From: Branchiostoma lanceolatum
Taxonomy: Eukaryota; Chordata; Leptocardii; Amphioxiformes; Branchiostomatidae
Direction: 5' to 3'
Length of the DNA stretch: 64,000 nt
Assembly (NCBI RefSeq): GCF_035083965.1
Contig: NC_089735.1
Span: 11,507,001-11,571,000 of the forward strand
The notes beneath the pieces are model-generated. The model was not told where the DNA came from, did no database searches, and saw only the letters and a program-made list of their open reading frames with translations. Below are positions 1 through 10,300 of the stretch, in pieces (position 1 is the first letter of the stretch; every line of letters begins with the position of its first letter). Both the position numbers and the translations under genes were made by a program.

Positions 1-1
1 A

Positions 2-358
2 GCAACCGGCGCAGGAAGCACGCCAAGCAGTCCAACAAAACCAACAGAAGAACCATCAGTGTGTGGTACAACTGACCTCAAGCCAAGAGCCAAGCCAAGT
101 GCTGCAGTCGCCAACATTCCTGCCGACTCTGACACCTCTGAAACGTCCCTAGACGCAGACCAACCAGCACCAGCAGTCAATCCTACGACTTCTGGGTTCA
201 CCACTTCCATGAGGGCGTCCCTGGAAGCAGCCTATGAGTCGCTGGGTCTGCTGATGTCGCCCACAAAACACTCATCTACATCCAGCCAGCAGTCTTCATC
301 GGCTTCGACCAGCATCACATCCTGTCTGGAGGAGACAGCAGACAGTCCAGTCACAGAG
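2..358 (+). CDS. Ser/Thr/Pro-rich protein, internal coding exon (5' part outside window)
   Basis: The reading frame is open from base 2, and the exon ends at base 358 at a GTGACT donor in phase 0. The roughly 119 residues are rich in Ser, Thr, Pro and Ala, with one short less disordered stretch (SLEAAYESLGLLMSP, bases about 214-258). I see no catalytic motif, signal peptide or membrane segment, so the protein looks intrinsically disordered, as in many scaffold or transcription-associated proteins. After the donor the frame runs into intron-like sequence with a GT repeat. The next exon, at 951, continues in the same phase with the same composition, which supports one gene. I do not recognise the family. 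Confidence 0.6.
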
Positions 359-663
359 GTGACTAGCTGTGAAATTCATGCCATGATTTCCTTTTGTCTA
401 GTGATGACACTATTGCTTCAGCCGCAAGGGAGTGTAGTGTTGTTTGGCTTGTCAATGTGTGTGTGTTTGTGTGTTTCCAAAATCCTACTTTTGCATCCTA
501 GGCATGTTGCATGATCAGATTAAGTGTCTGTGGGTAGTTTCTCTGCCTGTTAGCAACATTTCATGTGAGGGGAAACCTGTGCACGGTACTGTTGTTCAGT
601 AGTGCAATGGATGATGACTACAGTACAGAATTAGACATAACTGTAACATATTTTCCATAAACA

Positions 664-790
664 GTCCACAGATCTGAAAGCATAATGTTAAGTGCCTCTT
701 CCAAGGGCATAACATTGGGGCCTACTAAGGATTCCAACTCAAGACCTTTAGATTCAACTACCGCTGCCACAAAATCATCATCATCGGTCA
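664..790 (-). repeat. Degenerate tRNA-type SINE (family B) in intron
   Basis: Lies in the intron between the first two exons. The run AGTGCCTCTTCCAAGGGCATAAC matches, with changes, the AGTGCCTTTCCCAAGGGCACAAC block of the better copies at 8740-9060, 23512-24042 and 25925-26050. Confidence 0.5.
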
Positions 791-950
791 ATATGCCAAT
801 GCATTGTTGGGGCTATACCGCCTCTTTCCGGGTGGCATGCCCTTTCGTTGGTTTATACAAGTCGGGAATGCACCTGGTCTCCCATCCAGGTGAAAACAGT
901 CCAAAGAAAGTTTACAAAAATATCTAACAATTTTTGTCCCCCTTCTTCAG

Positions 951-1179
951 TCCACAGATCTGGAGGCATCCATGGCTGCTACTAGTTCCCCTGCGTCCAT
1001 GTCCCCGCCCCCCTCCCCTCTCAGGACAACACCAGAGATGGTGGAGCAGCAGTCATCTCCCCTGACAGTAGGGATGGGCGGACTGTCCTCAAGCCTCACC
1101 GAGAGCCTGCCATCTTCGTACTTAAGCCCCAACGGACACCTGCCTGCCACGGTGGTAGACACAGGGTCGGATGGGCCTG
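951..1179 (+). CDS. Ser/Pro-rich protein, second coding exon of the same gene
   Basis: A good acceptor (pyrimidine run ending CTTCTTCAG at 950) opens a phase-0 exon that matches the donor at 358. It encodes about 76 residues rich in Ser and Pro (for example ASMSPPPSPLRTTPEM). A GTGGGT donor follows base 1179 in phase 1. If that donor is not used, the frame reads 9 more residues to a TAG at 1206-1208, which would be an alternative C-terminus. Composition matches the exon at 2-358. The SP/TP dipeptides could be proline-directed phosphorylation sites (inference). Family not recognised. Confidence 0.55.
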
Positions 1180-1216
1180 GTGGGTTTGACAGTAATGTTT
1201 TTCAGTAGTGTATTTT

Positions 1217-1290
1217 GATATCCAAGCAGATGCTGGGGGGAGAGGTTGTAACGTTTTCTGACTGCCCAGCTGATTCATCATTCATCCAAG
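1217..1290 (+). repeat. Single-ended copy of the CCAAGCAGATGTTGG element family
   Basis: Begins ATCCAAGCAGATGCTGGGGGG and continues with the GTAACG / GCTGA-like interior of the paired elements near 44 kb. Only one end is visible, so it is a truncated or diverged copy. Confidence 0.4.
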
Positions 1291-1550
1291 CATCTGTTCA
1301 GTTTGCCATGTTGGAGGAAGTGGCTGTCAGAGAAGCCAGGCAGTCAAAAGAACGTTACCCGGTACTACATGTACATTTGTATCTTCTGCCCCATCTAGAT
1401 CTGTTAAAAAATTAGTGTGTTTACCAATAGTGGGGCAAGAACCTGATAGAAGAGAAAAATTAGAACCCTACATTATTTGAAAGTGAAGTCACTGGTGAAA
1501 GAAAACACTTGAAACAGCCGTGTGGATGAAATTATGAATGCTCTATAGTA

Positions 1551-1757
1551 CTGTTAATGCAGAAATGTTCACGGTGATTTAATTTCGAGAAATCGGAGTG
1601 TCCGTGGTGGTTTTAAGTTCGCGTTTGAAATAATTAGAATAGTAGCACTACAGTCACATTATGGAAACATTTTTTGCGATGGTTTTAAGTTCGCTGTGAA
1701 GAATTTCCTGCTAAAACCGTGAACAGAAAACCTCCGTGAACATTTCTGCATTTCCAG
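1551..1757. mobile_element. TA-flanked MITE (Tc1/mariner-like by target site)
   Basis: About 207 bp bounded by terminal inverted repeats (CTGTTAATGCAGAAATGTTC at the left; the complement GAACATTTCTGCATTTCCAG at the right) and flanked on both sides by TA. It contains two TTTTAAGTTCGC blocks. The same element occurs at 58802-59012. No transposase ORF. Confidence 0.65.
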
Positions 1758-1931
1758 TATTACATGTACATTAGATATTCCTTGGGGCAGAGATGGGATG
1801 TGTGAAGGACTTGAATGGAAAAAAAATTGAAGGAACATACACACATAGATACTCACACACACACTAGGACACAAATTTAGTCTTCACATACACATACATA
1901 CATATACACACATCAAAAATTAGGCTGCATA

Positions 1932-2243
1932 GGTAGCGTGCGTAGTCCAGTGGTTAGCGACCTTGCCTCTGGAACTAGAAGCCACAGGTTCGATCCCGGC
2001 TGTGTCGCTCACCCAACATGCAAGCTGCTGGAAAGGGTCACAGTCCTTAGGACGGGACATTAAGCCGTGGTCCACTGTTCATTGTGCTTGTCGAAAAGAG
2101 CTAGGGGAATTTCCGCTGATACAATGAACCTGTATATACTGTACATAGCGTCTGTCTTCTCTGTTGCGACCAGTGGAAGATTAGCTCATCTGCTCATTGA
2201 GTTCATTTGAACTAAACTGGTTCGAGATCACTTTCTTTCTTTC
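1932..2243 (+). mobile_element. tRNA-derived SINE, family A, copy 1
   Basis: tRNA-like head with an A-box-like TAGTCCAGTGGTTAGCG and B box GGTTCGATCCCGG, then a conserved body (AAAGAGCTAGGGGAATTTCC, CTGTACATAGCGTCTGTC) and a pyrimidine-rich CTTTC tail. Closely similar copies lie at 27221-27538, 27957-28262 and 61214-61520, which defines the family. Confidence 0.85.
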
Positions 2244-2463
2244 ACCGCAAATTCCTCTTTTACCACAGACACACACATGTAGTGATCACATACCTGTTGG
2301 CACTGTAACATCAAATTCAGCAGCAGCCAGACATTTTGGCAGTTGAAACAACAAAATGTCAAACACGCATAGAATGGGTCACTGATATTTAGGTGTATAC
2401 AAAGTGTAGACAGTGCCAATGTAGAGCAAGACTTAACAATTGACTTTTTTTCTTGTTCCACAG

Positions 2464-2477
2464 ATCACTGTGACTGA
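2464..2477 (+). CDS. Possible tiny terminal coding exon of the Ser/Pro-rich gene
   Basis: An acceptor (TTCTTGTTCCACAG ending at 2463) is followed in the right phase to complete the codon left open at 1179, giving only D-H-C-D and then TGA. It resembles the short last coding exon plus 3' UTR seen in many animal genes. Nothing but splice-site fit and phase supports it. Confidence 0.3.
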
Positions 2478-3240
2478 ACAGAGCTGGACTCTCTGACAAG
2501 TTGGGCCCTTATTCAGGAAAACAACTACATTTACCTCAAAGTTGATAAACTTCCTAATGAGTACTTACCAACATACTTTTTGCACCCAGAAGTCATCAGC
2601 TACATGCTTTTGTTCTTAAAATTCTTGTTTCTGTAGATTTGAGATGAAAGCTTCTGGTTTTTAAGCATCTGGAAGAAGATAAGATGAAAAACTAAAGCTA
2701 TAGGTATTTTCGGATATGTTCAGGAGTCTTAGCTTTTTAGTGATGCATAAAAGTTAAACAAAAAGTTATATTTTTATGCTTTATTAAGTACATGTAGGTT
2801 TTCTGTTGTAGTTACTGAGTTTTTGTTTAGTTATAAGAAAGAGAACCTAAAGTTCTATATAACAGATGAGAGTATACATCTGGCAGAGAAAACTATATTT
2901 GAAACTGAAGACAGATTTGTTAGTAGAGTTGGCAACGTTTCAAAAGATGAAAATGCCATTATCTCCTTTTCGCAGGGACCAACCATTCTTTCCTTATATG
3001 TTGAATTTAGAGGTAGATGATGCACTGTTCAATCATGTTGACTAAAAGACTATTACAAAGTTCCATTCGTTTTTGTAGATGACAGCAAAGTATTGTAGAC
3101 ATTGTTCTTGAGCTGTGCCAAAGATATTAGATTGAAAGTTGGCAGAGGGCCATGTGCACTACCAGTTGGTAGTGTGCCCACCTCTATCTGCAATCATGTG
3201 AAACCTCAAGGATGATTAAAGCATCTGTTCTTGCTTTTGG
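2478..3240 (+). other. Probable 3' UTR and polyadenylation region
   Basis: AT-rich stretch with no coding signal after the proposed stop. An ATTAAA hexamer at 3215-3220 is followed by a GT-rich element (about 3237-3262), the arrangement of a polyadenylation site. This supports the upstream gene ending here. Confidence 0.35.
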
Positions 3241-4205
3241 AATGTGTTGTTCAGTGTATTTTACATTGCAGTTTCTTCCCCCCACACGTACCGTCTCCCT
3301 AGACTCTATCAGCCTCTGTGGGTCGCTGGGAAAATAGTAGAAATTGGCCAAATAGAGTAAACTGTATGAAGGGGGTCGGCTATGGAGATAGGGTCCAATA
3401 TTGCAACCTGCGGATGGGAATGTTATCCTCCATGGCCCAAGTCCCCCGGCAAATGTTCTCTATATAGCCGACGCGGTTAGTCTGGTAGAGACTACCGTCT
3501 CCCCCTACCATGATCAGTGTAACCGTCCAGTTATCTGAGAAGTTCTGTTCAACTTAATGGGTCCCTGGGAATCCTATGAGCGATACTGGTCACACCCCAG
3601 ACATAATCTGTCAGCACAGTTTCCAGGCCTGCCCATGAGTAGTACCATATCATCCCAAGCAGATATAAGATCAGTCAGACTATTTTTGCCACATTCAGTA
3701 CGTCTTTCTTTCAGTCCTTTTTTTTTTTAACTCCGCCCTAGATGTTGAAAAGACGTACAAAATGCCACAAAAACACGCGTAAAACAATGAGCCAGACTCT
3801 ACATCTGCTTGGAGATTTTCTTTTAAAACAACATAAAGCACCACCGAATAAGTACTAGACAAAGCTATTTGCTCGGCCTCCACGGTCAGTGCTTGAACTA
3901 CAACCCCTGACAGATGTAACTGAAAGAAAACGATTGATTTGCGTTATTTTATCGGGGAAACCATATTGACCGGGCACTCGTAAACATGTCTCGTTGCAAG
4001 GGACCTACAACATACTCGTTTTTTTTTAAGTCGGAAGGCTGTGTAAGATCAGCGGGCAAGACTCCAAGCCGGATCTTAAATACTAGTTAGCGCCAGCTGT
4101 TTATTTAGCTGTCAAGAACAAGTACCCGGTCGGCTGCTATCGGCTAGTAGTATGTTGGCCTCAGCAAGGACCTCAGTTTCCGTGTCACTAAGCGTGTCTG
4201 GATGT
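3241..4205. other. Intergenic, sialyltransferase upstream region
   Basis: No gene seen. Contains two short matches to the CCAAGCAGAT family (about 3659 and, reversed, 3800-3818), T-rich runs near 3719 and 4019, and the region just 5' of the sialyltransferase start, where its promoter and 5' UTR must lie. I saw no convincing TATA box. Confidence 0.4.
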
Positions 4206-4211
4206 TGAGAA

Positions 4212-4318
4212 ATGTGGAGAAGGCTTCGTCTATATGCCGTCGTTGCGATGGCAGCGTTAGCAACTTTACTGACAAGCTACATGAAAGACAGCTTCTTGCG
4301 GAAAGGAAAAAATTATAG
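4212..4318 (+). CDS. Sialyltransferase exon 1 (cytoplasmic tail and membrane anchor)
   Basis: ATG, basic MWRRLRLY, then a hydrophobic run ([12 protein letters not shown]) and the start of the stem. The donor is AG|GTAAGA in phase 2. The phase fits exon 2 exactly and the type II topology is what the enzyme needs. Confidence 0.75.
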
Positions 4319-7300
4319 GTAAGAGTAAAGCCTTTGCAATGTGATAATCTCTTGGCGATCGATTTTAAAAGTATTACAGGTTTTGGGGGCGTAGAAATGT
4401 TAGCCTGTGTGTCACCTACACTCGCCCCCTCAAACTACACATGTATTTTGTGGGAGCCGCGGTAAACTTTATAGAAAGGCACCCAGGCTATAGAAATGTG
4501 CCCTATCCCGCAAAGTTGGACACTTTTTCTTAGGCGTATACATCACGTTTTCTAGGGCGTGTGCTTATTTTCTAAGGCGTATACTTCACGTTTTCTAGTG
4601 CGTATACGTCAAGTTTTTAATGTTGTGGTTCCAACATTGGCTGATAGTTTCAAAAAAATTAAGATAAAGCAGGGAGGCTATCTTTGGTCGAGCTGTAGTA
4701 CAGCTGAGTCAAAACAGACGTCATCTGTAACTCATTTGGAAAATACATGGTATTTTAAATGGACGAAACAAGACTTAAGGCCTCCTATGATTCTTTCATA
4801 TCCCTCTCCATACATTCATTCGTCCATTTAAAGTAATTAAACCAAGCTCAAGAAATTAAGCACACAGCAGACGAAACACACTCAAACGTTGCAAGGTTTG
4901 AGATAAAACTGGAGGGAATGTCCCGCATAATGAGAGATTTTGTGGGCATAAAATGGGAACTAAGATAAGCTAGCCCTTCTCTCGTCCTACAAACTTGGCA
5001 GGCACTATATATTTGATACAGAGAGAGATTAGTTTTATCGACATTGTAGCCAAAGCTGGGGGTGGTTATGGCGGCGAGGCACAGTAACTTGTCCTAGCGC
5101 CAACATAGCCAGATATGAGTACAACATCTGGGAAACATCAGTCAAACGTGGGTGATGTTGTCTACTCTCCAAGCAGAGCATGGGTTTCGGCTGGTTTTTG
5201 ACGTGTTTTTAGGCGTTATTGTCGTGCTTTCTACTTTGTCATTTTTTTTTTGTCTCGCGACACAACAAAAACGATGACAAAGTAGAAGGCATGACAAAAA
5301 CGCCTAAAACACGTTAAAAACCAGCTGAAACCCTAGCTCTGCTTGGAGAGTAATGTTGTCAGGACCTAAGAATATCCTTCCAATTTGTTTCTTTCATTGC
5401 GCTCATTGATCATAGTAGATAGGTTGGTTCGTGATAATAGATGTCACGCCGAACTCCGAGTTTGAAAGAGCTCGAGGGAATAATTAATATATGTGCATAT
5501 GAATATAACGATATATATATATCTCAGTTTCATCTGTTTTCAAGCCTCCTATAAGGATCAATGGATGCGTGGTAGTGAGAAATTAATTTGGAGAACATTT
5601 ATAGACAACAGTCCGTGTATATACAATAACACATATCCTCTTACCTAACATCTTAAATAGAATTGTTTATCACATTGTCTTAGCCTGGAGGAATGGCTAA
5701 ATGAGCCAAACCGGCGGTTTCGCTGCAGTAAGATAGAAATACGCCAGGGGGCATATTATCAAAGTTACCCTTCATTTTGCCGACACCTGCCCACATATCA
5801 ATTATGATAAAGTCTATAGTAGTAAAAAGACCCATCTACAATCACACCAGCACCTAACACCCACGGCCTTCTTGGCGTATGTAATGATGTACTGTAGCAT
5901 GCAATATAAAGGTCAACAATTGCAAATTCGAATAAAACAAGTTTCATTGTTACAGACAACCCGACATGACTTCCACACTCTTCGGTGCCAATCACAAAGA
6001 CAGGGAAGACGTCATGTACGACTTTTTGGAACACTTTCAACCGAAACTCGACCCAAACTGGGAACTTCAATACGAGAGCTACAACAGGGACAGGGACTTC
6101 ATGCCCTCGGTGAGACATAGCAAGCACTGTTAATCACCACGTGTGCTGGTGGTGGTGGCTAGTACCTAGTAACACCAGGTACAGGTACAGGTACAGGCCT
6201 AGGTATCGGTACAGAGGTTTAGGTGCAGGTCCGGACCTGTACCTGTACCTGAGCAATTTAAAAAATTAACATGTGTTCTTCTGAACTTCTTCTATAATTT
6301 CAGTATCTTTATTGAAAGAAAACAACTAGGTTTCCTACCGCCAAGCTCCCTTGGCCTTGCTGTCAAAACTCCCGGCCTGAATGATCTATTGCATATTAGT
6401 TACGTTGTTCCAAGGTATCACTTTGGTCGCGTTTGGTGTTGTATGAGGTCAGGAGATCAGTCACAAAATAAGCACATTCTTGGTGTAAATCTATGTCGGT
6501 ACAGTACCGGTACTTCATGATCCGGTATTTTGGACCTTACCTAATCAGTTTTTATGGTACGGTACCGGTACACAGCACTAGTACCTAGTCAACACACAGG
6601 GCAGACTCATGTATATGTCACTAGAGATGCATGCAATCTGGCAGAATTCTACCGGTATAGATCCATCGTTGGCTAAATCTAAAGATACTCAATCAAAAAA
6701 CATCAGAACTTTTCAATTTTGATTAATGTCACTTCAGATCAATGGATAGACTTGGAATCAAGAATTTATAAATGGGAGACAACCCTAACACATTCCTAGC
6801 ATTATGGATCTATAGAGCTACTGCGGTAGAATCGGCGATTCTGCCAGATCAAAATATAAAACCTTCCTTACCAATAAAGGTGTCTAAGTCATTCTTGATA
6901 TGTGACTCCATACTGTGCTACCCACTTCCATTGGTGCTGATTTGTAGTTGCTTTTGTGGGATCTGTACTTCTGTTTCTCAATAAAACAATGCGGCGAGGA
7001 AGCTAACACTTGTATAACGCAAACTCCAGCTGTCCGGGGATTTCTGTCCCCCGCCCTAGGGCGGCAAGGCGGTTACATGGCGGCGAGCCGTTACAGGATA
7101 CTTGATTGAATTTAGGCTAGCTAAAAGAAAATGAATAGTCTAGCCGCAACATATATCATGGCAAGTTTCTCACTGCGAACTATCTTTTTTTTTTTCTTCC
7201 TTTCCTCTTGAGAAGACGTGTCCATACGGATTAGTGCACAGGAAGAACAAGTCGAGATGGTTCGAGTCTAGGTACATCGACGACATTAAGATCTTCATGG

Positions 7301-10300
7301 ACAACGAAGACATAGAAGACGACAACTTCAAGAAGCTACAGTCCAAATATCTTCTGCCATTCGGCTACAAGGACAAAAACAAAACCGGTACATTGGTCCG
7401 TAACTTGTTTGTAACCTTTTCGACCGAAGAAAAAAAATAGTTACAGGTTTGCGTAGTTACAGGTTTGCGTAGCAAAACCTTTGTTGGATCCATTGGCATG
7501 TGGGGTGGCCGCCATCTTGATTTTGTGACGTCGCAGGGTAGCCATACCATTTCATTGGGAGGGGTGTTTTTTGGGGTCACTAGCGTTCTCTCTATTTTTA
7601 ACAAATCGGCACACAACTATCACACATTCAAGTCAAATAAAAAGAAAAATTCAACAACAATTCATATTCATCAAAAGACCCCGTAATCGCTAAACTAACA
7701 TAGCAAACCTGAAGTATGTAATATGTAGCACAAATACTTAACTCTAGTTTTTGAACGATTTTGCCACCGAAAATGTGCTTGGAGCTCCGTAGATTAAGTT
7801 TTTTACGTAATACTGATAATACTGTAATTCACTTTATCTTCACGGTAACAAACTTTCAAGGTGTAAGGAAAATGAACATTTTCACTGAACTTTAACTTCA
7901 CGGTGGTGGCAAGTGATTTACAGAACGGATGTGTGAAGGATTCATAAATAATAAAAACTGTTTGTTTTTTTCGGCGATGATAAGTTCACGGTACAGAGGT
8001 GACCGTGAAAACCATGAAGATAAAGTTACCTTGTAAGAAACAAGAATTAGTCATCTTTATTTTCAAGCTGATCCCCAAATGCTAATTGCAAAGGAACACA
8101 CACAAATACTATAACGTAAAAAGGTAAGATAAAAATGTCGAGTCTATAGATCTAACTGATTTTTCTAAGTACATGCATTACTGGGGGGGGGGTAGTGCCT
8201 TCTTTACAGACAGTGGCTAATGAATAGTTCCACGTTTTTAATGAACTGTGGGTTTTGTGATTTTAGCAGAAACAATCAAGAGGACTTAATGGCGGGCCGT
8301 GTCGTCTTGAGGGACAGACTAGCCTTGGTCCGGGCAATCCGACATGATGAGGAGGAGAAATTTCACGGTGGAAATGTAGTGTTTTGCTTTAGGTTTCCTA
8401 GATGGAGAAAGCTAAGAGAGATTGATCAATTCAATTAATTTTGCCTTCATTTTGTGTCCTGGTCCATCCTGGTCTGCCCAAAGCTGTTAGGGAGATTTTC
8501 AGCGTGCTGCGTGACCCTCCTGTGTGGGGGAGGGGGAGGAAGAAATGTGTGCGGTGTGCCGTGGTGGGCACGGGGGGACAACTCAAGGGCTCACGGAGGG
8601 GCAAGGAGATAGATAGCCACGACTATGTCTTCAGGTAGGTAAAAAAGTAGCCTATTATAGCTTCTTCTTCCTGACCACGTATGTCCATCTGCCGACAAGT
8701 CGGCAATTACTGCCATGTATCGGGTCAAATCAGGCTGTAAGGTTTTGGACCATCGCACACCGGGGCATGCCCCTACTCTTTTTTCGAAAGGTGTGGTGGG
8801 TTCTTTAACGTGCGTGGGGTGTGGCTCTCCCCAAACACGGGACCTCCCTTCATTTTACGTCCTATCCGAGGGACGTCCCTAACCTGTAGACTAGGTACAG
8901 ATTTACACCTGAGTAAAGTGAGGAAATTTGTGTTAAGTGCCTTTCCCAAGGGCACAACGTCGGGGCGCATGTCTGGGGGGCAACCCGGAATTGAACCCGT
9001 TTCGACAGCTGAATGTTCTAACCATTTCGCCACACGGCGCCACGACCTCCCGAGTCTGCTTTTCGCAAATAGAGGCAAACGGTATCAATTCAACCCGGGG
9101 CCATACCTATTTTCAGAGAGGAGACTCGGGAGCTATAATAGGTCTTGATACCCGGCTAAGTAGAAAGGTGAAGGCCCCGCAGTCATTTTTAGGCCGAAGG
9201 GTCGGTGGGTTGTTAATGAATGACCTTTATTGCACATTTATGCCGCACTGGGCTAAGTACTGGTCACAACAGGACAAAACATGTTGAACAGATAGGGTTT
9301 ACAGATACATAATAAGATTAAAATTGTGTCTTGGGAATGGCGGTTATTGCAAGCTAAGGTGAAGCCCATATCCTTCTCCTTCAACCTCTTACCTCCCCAC
9401 CTCCCTCCCCACCAAGGAACTCGTGTAAAGTTCCTTTCCCAAGGACACAGCGTCTGGCGAGGAACGGCAGGAGTCTAATGGTTGACCTCTCCATCTCGTG
9501 TCCGCTAGTCTGTAAAGCCCCCGTCACAAATAAGAAATTCAGCTCGGCCGACGTGTTGGCGAGCTTCAAATGTGCATTTTCGGCCGAAGTACGGTCGACG
9601 TCCTGTTGATTGCGCGGGCGTCGGGCGACTTTTAGAAATACAAGTTAACATTGATCCAAATATTGGCCTTTTACCAGGTCAGTCGGTACTGACTTCGTTC
9701 ATGTGCAAGTGATGGTACCATCTCATGGGGGATTTTTAGTTTTAGTGTTCGACGGACGTCGCCCGAGATTTTCATTGGAAAATACGGTCGACACTCGGGC
9801 GAATTTAAATTCGGCGAGCTTCGGGCGATCTACAAAGTCGGCCGACGCTCGCATGAATTGTGACGCCGGCTTTAACGTGAACCGAAGCTCATCCACATAT
9901 AATGGCACTACTACGATCTGGACGAAAACGCATCGTGCTTCAGCTCAGTTGAAGATGACTGCTTTACCTAACCTTTTGCGATGTACATTATCATTTGACA
10001 ATCCTACGGTAACGAGAGTAACTTCATCTTAGGTTGGTAGGTTGCAGGAAAACAATACTCCTTTGACACAACCTGAAGGAAATTTACCTCGCTGGCGAAA
10101 TTGACCCATTTTTGCCCCAACATGTCCATGAGTCCCTTTACTTCAGGTCCTGTGGAAAATAGCTAGGCTGAGAAGTTAAACTAAAACGCCGTGGAGGTTA
10201 CAAGACTATTATGTGTCATTTTGTTGTTGATTGTACATTATACAACTATGAGAGGAATACCCTATTTAATTGTATACAGGATAAGTTTCCTAGTTTTCGT

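Noticed and set aside
1932..2010. tRNA gene call for SINE heads (also 27221, 27957, 61214, 63862, 26752)
   Set aside because: A and B boxes are present, but each is followed by a shared SINE body and the cloverleaf is incomplete; treated as SINEs.
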